64,000 bases of DNA from Nitrospirota bacterium (GTDB lineage Bacteria; JACPQY01), in NCBI GenBank assembly GCA_016180645.1, contig JACPAV010000011.1, forward strand, positions 94,398-158,397, given 5' to 3'. This document shows, piece by piece, positions 36,919 through 45,259 of this stretch (its first letter is position 1; every line of letters starts with the position of its first letter). The position numbers and the translations under genes were made by a program. The notes below the pieces were generated by a model that saw nothing but the letters and a program-made list of their open reading frames with translations, had not been told where the DNA came from and searched no databases.

Positions 36919-37019
36919 TCGTTAGCAACTCTTATAGACGAAACGCCCCAGGTTTTCCAGTTGTCACCCTTTGGGTCCCGCCTATGCTTCGACGGCGCTC
37001 AGTACGTGCGGAGCATAAC

Positions 37020-37066
37020 AGGTGACAGTATACTCTAATGCGCGTGAATAGAGTATACTGTCACCT
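37020..37066. repeat. Perfect 18-bp inverted repeat (GGTGACAGTATACTCTA)
   Basis: Arms 37020-37037 and 37049-37066 are exact reverse complements with an 11-base loop. It lies just downstream (3') of the selC tRNA, and a half copy of the TTCGACGG repeat is next to it at 36987. Similar in build to 20701-20760. Confidence 0.85.
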
Positions 37067-37080
37067 TTTATCCACGGAAA

Positions 37081-37176
37081 TGGCGGAGGATGATGGGAAT
37101 CGAACCCACCCGCCCCGTTTAGTGAAGCGCACCGGTTTTGAAGACCGGGAGGGCCACCAGAGCCCCTGCATCCTCC
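37081..37176 (-). tRNA. selC: tRNA-Sec (UCA anticodon)
   Basis: 96 bases including an encoded GCCA 3' end (37081-37084). On the minus strand it begins GGAGGATGCAGGGGCTC and ends CATCCTCC-GCCA, giving an 8-bp acceptor stem, the long one typical of selenocysteine tRNA. The anticodon arm CGGTCTTCAAAACCG places UCA at 37139-37141. A long variable arm (about CGCTTCACTAAACGGGGCG region) and T-arm GGGTTCGATTCCC are present. This shows the organism should decode UGA as Sec; no selA/selB or selenoprotein gene was found in the window. Confidence 0.93.
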
Positions 37177-37230
37177 GTCCTTGCTGAAGCGTGAATAGTG
37201 AAGGGTGATGAGTGAAGAGTAAAGGGGCAA

Positions 37231-38262
37231 TCAGGACACGGAGAGGCGAAGATGGGATTGGAGCCAGCGGGCGGCTTTGCCCAGCACCACGGGGGCGGGC
37301 TGAGAAACGTAACCGAGATCTCGACGGATTTTCGCGTCGGAGTAGTACCAGTACCGCTTCGCCGCGATCAGGACCATACCCATTTCGAGTTTGAGCCGGC
37401 TGTACAGAAATCGTTCCACGGGTACCAGTGCCGCGCGCGGAAGTCGATAGAAGATGTTCAGCAAGGCGGGATTCACGGCTCGACGAGGAGCCTTGATACC
37501 CGTCGCGCTCTCCAGGATCCGGTACATCTCACGATATTCCAGGTTCTCCCCGCCCGAGAGATATTTTTCTCCGGCCTTGCCCTTTTCCAGGCCGAGGACC
37601 AGGGATGCGCCCGCGTCATCCACGCCCTGCACGTTGATCCCGCCGTCCAGGTACACGCTCATCTGCCCCTTCAAATAGGGGACGATGGCGCGCGACGAAG
37701 AGAGATACACATCGCCTTCTCCAAAGCAAAAATTGGGATACACGGTGACCACCGGCACGCCCTTCCCGACGAACTCGTCCCTCGCCTCTTCGCACTGCTT
37801 CTTGGCCCGCACGTAAGGAACCTTCCGCGCCAGATCTTCAAGATTGAATTGGACGGTTTCGTCCGCGGCCTCGCGTCCTTCACCCCGCCCGAAACCGAAG
37901 ATCGAGCCGAGGAAAACAACTCTCGGGGTCCCAGCGGCCCGGCAGGCCTCGAACACGTTCCGGGTGGTCTGATAATTCGACCGGATCACTTCCTGTTCGA
38001 GCTTGGGATCCACGCTCATCCTCACCCACCCGGCCAGGTGGATCACACCGTCGCATCCTTTGACACACTCCTTGGCGAAAGCCAGATCGCCCAGATCTCC
38101 ATCGAGGATTTCAACGCCGTTCTGGTGAGCGGCAAGATTCTCGATCTTGGAGCTTTTCCGGCGCGAGATCCGGACACGGTAGCCCCGCTCGGTCAGCACC
38201 CTCATCGTGTGGGACCCGATGAAGCCGGTCGCGCCGGAGACGTAGACTCGTTCTTTGGCCAT
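37231..38262 (-). CDS. NAD-dependent epimerase/dehydratase (HpnA/dihydroflavonol-reductase-like)
   Basis: 343 aa extended SDR. The NAD(P) loop VSGATGFIGSHTMRVL, then DGDLGD, VIHLAGWV, and the catalytic YVRAKKQCEE (Tyr and Lys). The RISRRKSSK after strand 2 suggests NADP. HpnA acts in hopanoid pathways and related enzymes act on sugars or ketones; no hopanoid genes are nearby, so substrate is open. Immediately upstream on the same strand is the metal permease gene (24 bases away). Confidence 0.8.
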   Translation of the reverse strand: MAKERVYVSGATGFIGSHTMRVLTERGYRVRISRRKSSKIENLAAHQNGVEILDGDLGDLAFAKECVKGCDGVIHLAGWVRMSVDPKLEQEVIRSNYQTTRNVFEACRAAGTPRVVFLGSIFGFGRGEGREAADETVQFNLEDLARKVPYVRAKKQCEEARDEFVGKGVPVVTVYPNFCFGEGDVYLSSSRAIVPYLKGQMSVYLDGGINVQGVDDAGASLVLGLEKGKAGEKYLSGGENLEYREMYRILESATGIKAPRRAVNPALLNIFYRLPRAALVPVERFLYSRLKLEMGMVLIAAKRYWYYSDAKIRRDLGYVSQPAPVVLGKAARWLQSHLRLSVS

Positions 38263-38286
38263 TTGGCCGCTGACTATATCGGAGAA

Positions 38287-39138
38287 TCAGCTCCCGTGCG
38301 AGGGGTGTGCCATGTTGCCCTTGCGTGCGGTCAACTGCCGGATCACAGCCAACACAACGAGCGCGGCTCCGAACGTGCACACCACCGTGGCCCCGGTGGG
38401 GGTGTCGAACCGGTAGGACCCCCACATCCCCAGCAGGCTCACGACGGTTCCCATCGCCCATCCAATGGCCAAGCGGTGCCCGATCGATTCCGAAAAGAGA
38501 ATTGCCGCGACCGATGGAACGATCAAGTATGAGAACACCAAAAGGACCCCCGCGATGGCCACGGAGGACGTTACCATCACGCCGAATGTCGCGTAGAACA
38601 GGAAATCCCACATTCGCACATTGTACCTGCGCCTCACCTCACCATCCGACTCCGTGGAAATGGCCAGGAATGGTTTTCGCCACAGCCAATGCAACACCCC
38701 GATCACGGAGTAGAGTGCGGCGAGCTTGATTACTTCGGTGGGGGTCACGGCCAGGAGATTCCCCACCAACAGGTGTTTGATGTGTTCCGCGCCCTCCGGA
38801 AGCCTGTCCATGATCAAGATCGCAGTCGCGGCGCCCATGGCATACACGATCCCGATGATCGCTTCCTGGGGAATTCGCCCGTTCCTTGCCCTCGTCAGGG
38901 CAAAGAGCGCCGCTCCCAACAGGGTGAATCCCAGCGAGAAGAGGTAGGCGGCCTGGCCGTGCAGCTCGAAGCCGCACAGCAAGGCGATGGTCGCGCCCAG
39001 GGCAGCCACTTGCGCCAGGGAAAGATCCACGAAAATGACGCCTCGCTCCACCACGTGGAGTCCCAAATAGGCGTGGATCCCGGTGATGACGAGGCACGCG
39101 ACCGACGGCCAGAACAGGAATTGCGCAACTTCCATCAT
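38287..39138 (-). CDS. znuB: Metal ABC transporter permease (ABC-3 family, ZnuB-like)
   Basis: 283 aa with about eight membrane segments. Seen: AQVAALGATIALLCG and GIVYAMGAATAILIM, typical of the ZnuB/TroC family, and VVTSSVAIAGVLLVFSYLIVPSVAAILF with the EAA-like loop. It forms the channel for zinc or manganese with the binding protein encoded just upstream (4 bases apart). No ATP-binding subunit is in this cluster, so either it is elsewhere or the operon has lost it. Confidence 0.88.
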   Translation of the reverse strand: MMEVAQFLFWPSVACLVITGIHAYLGLHVVERGVIFVDLSLAQVAALGATIALLCGFELHGQAAYLFSLGFTLLGAALFALTRARNGRIPQEAIIGIVYAMGAATAILIMDRLPEGAEHIKHLLVGNLLAVTPTEVIKLAALYSVIGVLHWLWRKPFLAISTESDGEVRRRYNVRMWDFLFYATFGVMVTSSVAIAGVLLVFSYLIVPSVAAILFSESIGHRLAIGWAMGTVVSLLGMWGSYRFDTPTGATVVCTFGAALVVLAVIRQLTARKGNMAHPSHGS

Positions 39139-39142
39139 CGGA

Positions 39143-40060
39143 TCACCCCCGATTCTCCAAGGCTTCTCTTAGGCGCCGGACCTGCGCGTCGAAGAGATCG
39201 AAATAGGTCTTGATTTCTTCCGTTCCTCCAACCGACGGAGGAAACACCACGAAAGTTGCGCCTCCTTCACGCGCGACTTTCTCGGGAAGTTTCGGATCGA
39301 AGTAAGGTTCCACCAGCACCAAGGGGATCGCCTCCGATCGCACCTGCTCGATCAGGTCATGAATATGCGCCGGCGAAGGTGGAATCCCCGGCTTGGGCTC
39401 GATGTAGTTCACCACGTTGAGACCGAAACGCCCGGCAAAGTTCGGCCAGGAGTTATGATAGGTGACGACCTTGACTCCTTTGTAGGGAGCCAGAAGGGTG
39501 TCCCACTCCTTCTCTTTGCCTGCAAGTTTCACCTCAAATCGCGCGAAGTTGGCCACGTAGTCCTTCGCATGATCACGATCCAACGCGGCAAGCCTCTGAG
39601 CGATACTCCTCGCGATGATCCGGCCATTGCCGGGATCAAGCCAGTAGTGGGGATTGCCGAGCGGATGCACGTCGCCGAGCGAGCGATCGACGCGTCCCTC
39701 CGGCCTTTGCGTGATGTTGCAGCCTTCGGAGGCATCCATGAAACCCATGTTGCCAGGGAGGATTCTCGGATTCCTCGCGTTGGTGAGCAGGGACGTGGCC
39801 CACCCCACTTCGAGTTCGAGTCCCACCTGGATGTACAGATCGGCCCTCTTGAGTTTCAGCAGGTAGCTGGGCTTGGCCTCCACAAAATGGGGATCCTGGT
39901 AGCCTCGCGCGATGGGGGTGGCATCCACCCAATCGCCACCGACTTCGCGGGCCAACGCGGAGAGGTCTTCGGTAGTGGTCACCACCTGGACCTTGGCGAG
40001 AGCGAGTGAAGGAATTGCGGACAAGAGCGCGACGGACAGAAACATTGTTCGAATAGTCAT
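39143..40060 (-). CDS. znuA: Metal-binding periplasmic protein (ZnuA/cluster A-I)
   Basis: 305 aa from ATG 40060, with a strong AAGGAGGT site upstream and a signal peptide (TIRTMFLSVALLSAIPSLALA). Metal ligands of the family are visible: GYQDPHFVE (His), GNPHYWLDPGNG (His), TYHNSWPNF (His) and the last acidic ligand in VLVEPYFD. The His-rich loop of many zinc-specific ZnuA proteins is absent, so manganese or a broad range is possible. Part of the operon His-rich protein - porin - znuA - znuB. Confidence 0.88.
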   Translation of the reverse strand: MTIRTMFLSVALLSAIPSLALAKVQVVTTTEDLSALAREVGGDWVDATPIARGYQDPHFVEAKPSYLLKLKRADLYIQVGLELEVGWATSLLTNARNPRILPGNMGFMDASEGCNITQRPEGRVDRSLGDVHPLGNPHYWLDPGNGRIIARSIAQRLAALDRDHAKDYVANFARFEVKLAGKEKEWDTLLAPYKGVKVVTYHNSWPNFAGRFGLNVVNYIEPKPGIPPSPAHIHDLIEQVRSEAIPLVLVEPYFDPKLPEKVAREGGATFVVFPPSVGGTEEIKTYFDLFDAQVRRLREALENRG

Positions 40061-40071
40061 GATAAACCTCC

Positions 40072-41193
40072 TTAGAACGGATCGGCGCCGTGCGGGCCGA
40101 TATTGAAAGTGACCTTGAGAAGGCCGAGGGTGTCTTCCGCCCCACCTTCCTTCCACACTTGCTTGCCTTGCAAACTTATCCGGCAGAATTCGGAAGTCGC
40201 AAATGTGAGGTAAGCAAGACCGCCGGTCACACGATCCGATCTGTCCGTCGGCGACTCGGACCAGTCGTACCGGGCACCGGTGCGCCAGCGCCGCGCGAAC
40301 TGGTATTCGAGGTGCGAGAACAGGCCGGCAGTCGCCAACGCGGAATCGGCCGCCCGCTCGCGGTTGTTCAAGAAAGCTTCTGTTTGCCAGAACCAGGAGC
40401 CGTAAATCGCCCGACGCGGATTCTTCCACCGCATCGTCAAGTCCACCCCGTAGAGTCGGTTTCCAGGTGTGAATGATTCGCCCGTCGCCTCGTCCGCGAC
40501 CGGGCCCGCCGTCCCAAGGGCGACGCTGGCTCCAACATTGGCGTTCAACGCTTCGGTCAGGTCGTGGTAGCTGCTGAGACGGCCGACGTAAAGCAGGTCA
40601 TTCCGGCCTGCGGCACCGAAGGCCGGGGTTTCCTCCGTGTCGGGCATATTCATCGCTTCGGCATCCAGGTTGATGAGCCACCATGGATTGGGAACGTGCC
40701 ACGAGAGTGCTCCACCGATGCTCGCGAGGCCCTCATCGCCCAAGTACCGTTCCTGCGCAAGGGGGCGGTCGGCAAAGGCGGTTTCCGGCCTGTGAGTACG
40801 ATTGAATTTCCCGAAGTCCGCCTTGAACTTCCCGAGCTTGAGCGACAGATCCGCAGGGAGCGCAAACCACGTGAGATATCCCTCTTCGAGATCGACGCCT
40901 CCCTCGCCTTCCACCGCTACGAAGAAGTCAGCCCGGGCGAAGGGGTCGACGACCGACTGGAAGGCCAATTCCGCTTCCTTGAATTGGAACCGCGGGGTCT
41001 TGTCTTCTCCCGCCTCCGTTTCCCTTTGCCCCGCTTCGGCCTGGAACCATCCGATGGCGCTGATATTCGGATTCAGAATGTTTGACGATTGCAGTGCTGC
41101 GCCGCTCGATTGGGGCGACGTGGATTGCGACCACGCAACCAGCGGGCCCGCAAGAAACGCAAGCCCGATCAGCGAAATGAAAACAACTCTCAT
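40072..41193 (-). CDS. Outer-membrane porin-like beta-barrel protein in metal operon
   Basis: 373 aa with a signal peptide (RVVFISLIGLAFLAGPLVAWSQ). Repeated alternating beta-strand patterns with aromatic girdles (FQFKEAELAFQSVV, SLKLGKFKADFGKFNRTH, IYGSWFWQTEAFL) and a C-terminal LLKVTFNIG strand ending in Phe fit a phosphate-porin/OprP-like barrel. It overlaps nothing but lies 11 bases upstream of znuA, so it may be the outer-membrane pore for the same metal. Specificity is inference from context. Confidence 0.68.
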   Translation of the reverse strand: MRVVFISLIGLAFLAGPLVAWSQSTSPQSSGAALQSSNILNPNISAIGWFQAEAGQRETEAGEDKTPRFQFKEAELAFQSVVDPFARADFFVAVEGEGGVDLEEGYLTWFALPADLSLKLGKFKADFGKFNRTHRPETAFADRPLAQERYLGDEGLASIGGALSWHVPNPWWLINLDAEAMNMPDTEETPAFGAAGRNDLLYVGRLSSYHDLTEALNANVGASVALGTAGPVADEATGESFTPGNRLYGVDLTMRWKNPRRAIYGSWFWQTEAFLNNRERAADSALATAGLFSHLEYQFARRWRTGARYDWSESPTDRSDRVTGGLAYLTFATSEFCRISLQGKQVWKEGGAEDTLGLLKVTFNIGPHGADPF

Positions 41194-41281
41194 AAAACAG
41201 TTCCTCCAATGGCAAGAATCAGTTTCCTCGGGCTGGAGCCCTAAGGATGACGGATTGTTCGGCCCCTGTAGGCCGGAGGAG

Positions 41282-41674
41282 CTAGGCGCGAGGAGGAGAC
41301 TGCTTGGGGGCGAGGAGGATCAGATCGACGGTGCGGAGGACCGGGCGGGCCACAACGCTCCGATCCGCAACCTGGCTCTCGGGCACCGAGAGCATTCGAA
41401 CTTGGGATGCCGTACCGACCAGACTTCGGGCCGAGGCGAGAAACACACATCCATGATTATGGCCGGCCACATCCCTGCGCTCTTCGGCGTCCCCTGCCCA
41501 CCCATGGGCGGAAGGCAGGGACGCGGCGACCGAGGGATCTTGGTGAACGACCTCGCCGTGGCGGGGGCAGATTCGGTGTTGCGTGAAGGCCCCATGGGCC
41601 AGGGCGGAGATCTGACCGAGGACAAACAGGACGGCCACCCACCCAGCCATGCGCCTTCGCAGATTTGTCCGCAT
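41282..41674 (-). CDS. Small His-rich exported protein upstream of metal uptake genes
   Basis: 130 aa. Signal-like N-terminus (RRRMAGWVAVLFVLGQISALAHG), then TQHRICPRHGEVVHQD, a His/Asp-rich middle (AGHNHGC) and a C-terminal LLAPKQSPPRA. Cys and His pairs suggest metal binding. A C-terminal APKxSPP-type ending is shared by small proteins found next to metal or TonB loci. It is first in the minus-strand operon with the porin and ZnuA/ZnuB. Function unknown. Confidence 0.55.
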   Translation of the reverse strand: MRTNLRRRMAGWVAVLFVLGQISALAHGAFTQHRICPRHGEVVHQDPSVAASLPSAHGWAGDAEERRDVAGHNHGCVFLASARSLVGTASQVRMLSVPESQVADRSVVARPVLRTVDLILLAPKQSPPRA

Positions 41675-41737
41675 TCCTCCAAAATACCTGCCGCTTCCCC
41701 GCTTGTCAATCCGGGCATATCGCGATACGCCAAAGCG

Positions 41738-42100
41738 ATGACCCCATCGCGCTTTCGAGAGTTGGTGGAAAAGGCTCTGGGGGAGCTACCCGAACAATTC
41801 CAGACTCACGTGAGGAATGTCCAAGTCACGGTCAAGGCCGCCCCGGGCGCCGAAGCCGATGGGCAGCCGGACGCGGACACCCTGTTGGGCCTCTACGTGG
41901 GAGATCCGCTCACGCAGCAGAGCGCGACCGAACCGCCGCTCTTCCCGGCCCGAATCTTCATCTACCGGGACAGCATCCTTCAGGAGAGCGGCGAGGATGA
42001 GCGGCTTATCGTGGAGGAAATCCGAATCACTGTGCTGCACGAGATCGGACACCACTTGGGGTTGGATGATGAGGAGATGGCGATTCTGGAGGAGGAGTGA
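41738..42100 (+). CDS. Zincin-like metallopeptidase (minimal metallopeptidase family)
   Basis: 120 aa from ATG 41738. FRELVEKALGELPEQFQTHVRNVQVTV is the usual start of this family, and HEIGHHLGLDDEEMAIL gives HExxHxxGxxD with zinc ligands His, His and Asp. These are cytosolic, of unknown substrate. Divergent from the metal operon by 63 bases and converging on a lipoprotein gene whose stop is directly adjacent. Confidence 0.88.
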   Translation: MTPSRFRELVEKALGELPEQFQTHVRNVQVTVKAAPGAEADGQPDADTLLGLYVGDPLTQQSATEPPLFPARIFIYRDSILQESGEDERLIVEEIRITVLHEIGHHLGLDDEEMAILEEE

Positions 42101-43351
42101 TCAGTCTTCGCGCTTGACAAGCCCTTCGCCGGACACGTACCAACCGTTGTGCAGAGGCGGCTCTCCCTCACCTGAAAAGGTGAGCTTGATGGCCTTCGGG
42201 TAACTCTTCTGCTCCACTTGGAGGATGCTCGTACCCGACAGCACGATTTCGAAGGACTTCGGAGTCTTGTACGGTCCGCCGTTCCACGCCGACCACTTCC
42301 CGGTCACAGGGTCCTGTGTCCTGCTTTTCCGACCGTAATCGAGGAGCAGCATTCCATCCTGTTTCAATGCGCGCACGGACACGCTGGTCCGGCCCTTCAG
42401 GGGTTGACCGTAGATTCTGAGGGATTCCTCCGTCTCCACCGTCCAGAGCCGATCTTTCCCTCGCACTTCCGTGCCGAGCACCTTCATCCGGGTCACCTTC
42501 ATTTGAGACGCATCCTGCCTGATATCCTGGTAGATGACTTTTCCCGCCGTCAGCGCGAAGTATTCCCCCGCGCGGATAGAGGCCAGCGTGTCGAGTCGAG
42601 TCTTCGCCGATTGGATTTCCGAGATGAGGCTTTCGGCCTGCTTCATCGCGTCGGAAGGCAGCCCTTCCGTCTTCAACTCCATCGCAGAGACGTACGCCTT
42701 CTCGACCTCCCCGGCGGCGAGGAGCTCCTTCATATCCTCCAAGGACCAGTACAATTGCCCCACCGAGGATTCCAAATCCCGGTAGCGCCGATCGGGTTCC
42801 TCCCCCAATCCCATTCCCAAATCCTCTCCGATCTGAAAGGCGCGGTGGAGTTCCATGTAGGCATTCAGGTGGCGACCTTTCTGGCGATGCTCCAATCCCG
42901 TTGCGATGTGTCCCACCATCTCAGCGGCCGCCAAACGCGCATCCGATTTCCGCTTGGGAAACGGCTGCGGACCGATCCGTTTCAGAACGGCGCGCGAGCG
43001 TTCACCCTTTGCCGACTCGGATACGGTCCCATAATCAAGACCGCCTGATCGTAGCTTCTCCATGCCGTCCATCACCTCTTCCCAGTGGGCGGACTGTACC
43101 GCCTTGTCGATCCCGATCACCGCCAGGACATCCTGCATCCGGAGCAATCCTGCCCGCGACGGGATAACGAATTTTCCGGATCCGGCAGAAACGGCGAGCT
43201 GGTAATGATCGAGGGCCTCTTGAAATTTCCCCTGCTCTTCCAGTTGAGCAGCCAACTCGAAAGGCTTCTTCGACCGGTCGCAGGCGGAGAGGAGGACCGC
43301 CGCAATCATCGCGCCGGCTCGGACGTGGTGAACCAGGATGCTGTGTTTCAA
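42101..43351 (-). CDS. Lipoprotein with TPR-like repeats, function unknown
   Basis: 416 aa. VRAGAMIAAVLLSACDRS is a lipobox. Two helical TPR-like segments follow (FELAAQLEEQGKFQEALDHYQLAV; HRQKGRHLNAYMELHRAFQIG), then a beta-rich C-terminal part of about 150 residues with KVTRMKVLGTEVRGKDRLWTVETEES. I do not recognise the C-terminal domain. Adjacent to the CoA-transferase gene by 14 bases, same strand. Confidence 0.6.
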   Translation of the reverse strand: MKHSILVHHVRAGAMIAAVLLSACDRSKKPFELAAQLEEQGKFQEALDHYQLAVSAGSGKFVIPSRAGLLRMQDVLAVIGIDKAVQSAHWEEVMDGMEKLRSGGLDYGTVSESAKGERSRAVLKRIGPQPFPKRKSDARLAAAEMVGHIATGLEHRQKGRHLNAYMELHRAFQIGEDLGMGLGEEPDRRYRDLESSVGQLYWSLEDMKELLAAGEVEKAYVSAMELKTEGLPSDAMKQAESLISEIQSAKTRLDTLASIRAGEYFALTAGKVIYQDIRQDASQMKVTRMKVLGTEVRGKDRLWTVETEESLRIYGQPLKGRTSVSVRALKQDGMLLLDYGRKSRTQDPVTGKWSAWNGGPYKTPKSFEIVLSGTSILQVEQKSYPKAIKLTFSGEGEPPLHNGWYVSGEGLVKRED

Positions 43352-43365
43352 TTCAGGAGCATGAC

Positions 43366-44598
43366 CTAATACTCAGCCACGCCGCTTTTTTCAAGTGTTC
43401 GAACGACTCCTGACCCGGCCAACGCGGAGATTTTCGGCAGCGTGTATCCCAGGACCTTACGGAGAATATCCCGGGTATGTTCGCCTAACCGAGGCGGCGG
43501 CGAGGTCGGCAATGAGGCCTGGGTGAATTTTACGGCGCTCCCTACCGCGCGGATCCGCCCGGCGGTCGGATGATGGAGAGTCACTACCGTGCCACGGGAC
43601 TTGACCTGCGGATGATCGAAGGCGCGGTCCATCGTGGAGACGGGACCGCATACGACGTCGCACTTCTCCAGCCGTTTCACCCAATCGGCAACGGTTCGTT
43701 TCACAAGAATCGCCTTGAGAGCGGGTAGAAGCGTGCGACGATGTCGGTAGCGCGCCGCCATCGTGTTGAACCGCGGATCATCGCCCCACTCCGGTTTCCC
43801 AATCCCCTTGCATAGATTCCTCCAGAACCGGTCGTTCATCGCCATGACGACCAGGGTGCCATCCTTCGCCCGAAAATTCTGAACGGGGATGATGTGGGGG
43901 TGCCCGGAGCCCGCGACACGTCCCGGCTTCTCGCCGGCGTTAAGGTAGTAGGCCGCCAGATATGTGAAGAGTGACATCTGAGTATCCAGGAGCCCCACGT
44001 CGACGAGATCGCCACGGCCTGTCGCCTGCCGCCGCCAGAGCGCGGCCACCACGCCGAGCGCGGAGTAGAGACCGCCCACATGGTCCACCATCGAGATACC
44101 CGTCTTGACGGGCGGTCCCCCCGGTTCGCCTGTGATGCTCATCATCCCGGACATCGCCTGGATGACGTAGTCGTAGCCCGGTTTGGAACTCCAGGGGCCG
44201 GTCAGCCCATAGCCGGTCAATGCGCAGAACACGAGGCGCGGATGGATGCGGCGGAGGCGGCCGTATCCTATCCCGAGCCGCTCCATCGTGCCGGGGCGAA
44301 AATTGTGGAAGACCACGTCGCTCTTTTTGACCAGATCCTCAAAAACTTTGCGTCCATCCGGATGTTTGAGATCGAGGGCGAGGCTCTTTTTGTTCCGGTT
44401 CAGGCTGAAAAAATAAATGCTCTCGCCTTTGATGAAATGCGGCGGGGTGGATCGGGCGATGTCAGGGCTGTTCGGATGCTCGATCTTGATGACTTCGGCG
44501 CCCAGGTCGCCCAGGATCATGCTCCCGAACGGGCCGGCGACGGTCTGCGTCAGATCGAGGACGCGAATCCCCGAGAGTGGACCCCTCCCTTTTTCCAT
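43366..44598 (-). CDS. CoA-transferase family III (CaiB/BaiF)
   Basis: 410 aa. Opening GIRVLDLTQTVAGPFGSMILGDLGAEVIKIE and SLNRNKKSLALDLKHPDGR are diagnostic of family III. GYDYVIQAMSGMMSITG holds the catalytic Asp. PVKTGISMVDHVGGLYSALGVVAAL and VDVGLLDTQMSLF follow. It moves CoA between acyl groups; substrate cannot be told. The C-terminal FTQASLPTSPPPRLGEHTRDIL is the usual ending. Confidence 0.92.
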   Translation of the reverse strand: MEKGRGPLSGIRVLDLTQTVAGPFGSMILGDLGAEVIKIEHPNSPDIARSTPPHFIKGESIYFFSLNRNKKSLALDLKHPDGRKVFEDLVKKSDVVFHNFRPGTMERLGIGYGRLRRIHPRLVFCALTGYGLTGPWSSKPGYDYVIQAMSGMMSITGEPGGPPVKTGISMVDHVGGLYSALGVVAALWRRQATGRGDLVDVGLLDTQMSLFTYLAAYYLNAGEKPGRVAGSGHPHIIPVQNFRAKDGTLVVMAMNDRFWRNLCKGIGKPEWGDDPRFNTMAARYRHRRTLLPALKAILVKRTVADWVKRLEKCDVVCGPVSTMDRAFDHPQVKSRGTVVTLHHPTAGRIRAVGSAVKFTQASLPTSPPPRLGEHTRDILRKVLGYTLPKISALAGSGVVRTLEKSGVAEY

Positions 44599-44622
44599 GG
44601 GCGGGATGATGGCGAATTGCCG

Positions 44623-44932
44623 TCATTGGGGCAAGTCGTTCTTTCCGGCGCCCCATTTCTTGATATCGAGCTTCGTCACCAGAGCCGTTGCGCTAACATA
44701 CCCGAGCGTTGCAGCGGCTACGCTGAAGAAACCCCCACTGCTCGGAATGAACCACGAACCCGATGGTGGCCCACGTCAGGAGTTCTTCCAGCCCAGCCAG
44801 CAGACTGGCCGGCTTCGTCCTCCGCGCGAGGATATAGATCGTCTGCGCATCGGACAGGAAGCTCACCAAGAACCGGGCGACAAAAACGCCGACCAAAACA
44901 AGCGCCAGTTCCACGGCACACCTCACTTTCAT
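44623..44932 (-). pseudogene. Frameshifted UPF0316/DUF5698 (YebE-like) membrane protein
   Basis: From ATG 44932 the frame reads VELALVLVGVFVARFLVSFL, DAQTIYILARRTKPASLLAGL, then EELLTWATIGFVV, matching the start of UPF0316 proteins, and breaks after GFVVH. One base over, the family pattern resumes as IPSSGGFFSVAAATLGYVSA, then TALVTKLDIKK, to a stop at 44623. A single extra base near codon 62 explains it. It could be a sequencing error or a fresh mutation. Repeats lie just upstream at 45021-45075. Confidence 0.62.
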
Positions 44933-45259
44933 CGTTATCCCGGACTTCCATGTCCGGCGCCCAAGGTTGAGAGGGCGTCCGGCATCCCGCCGGACCGTCC
45001 GTTTCGTGCTTTCTGATCTCGGTCGCCGCAGCCTTCAGGCTGCGCGCCTTACGCAGGCTAAAGCCTGCGGCTACCAGCAGTCGGTTCAGATCAGTCAGGT
45101 CATCTCCAAGGTAGCCTCCACCCCCAAGGTGAGTCAAGCCAGTGATCAAGAAATAGTCTCGTACTTACAATAACTTACGAACTATACGTGAAGTCGACGC
45201 TTCCCGAATTTGCCTGAAGATCCAGTTCGTTAACCGGGGATCGTGGCAGAGACTAAAGA
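44933..45259. other. Intergenic region with a palindromic repeat
   Basis: Besides the repeat at 45021-45075 and a short GGACTTCCATGTCCGGCGCC hairpin near 44942, this 327-base stretch has nothing I can recognise. Confidence 0.5.
45021..45075. repeat. Paired palindromic repeats (CGCAGCCTTCAGGCTGCG-type)
   Basis: Hairpins GCCGCAGCCTTCAGGCTGCG and CGCAGGCTAAAGCCTGCGGC in tandem, ending in TACC. Same family as 18270-18293 and 52173-52197. Confidence 0.75.
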
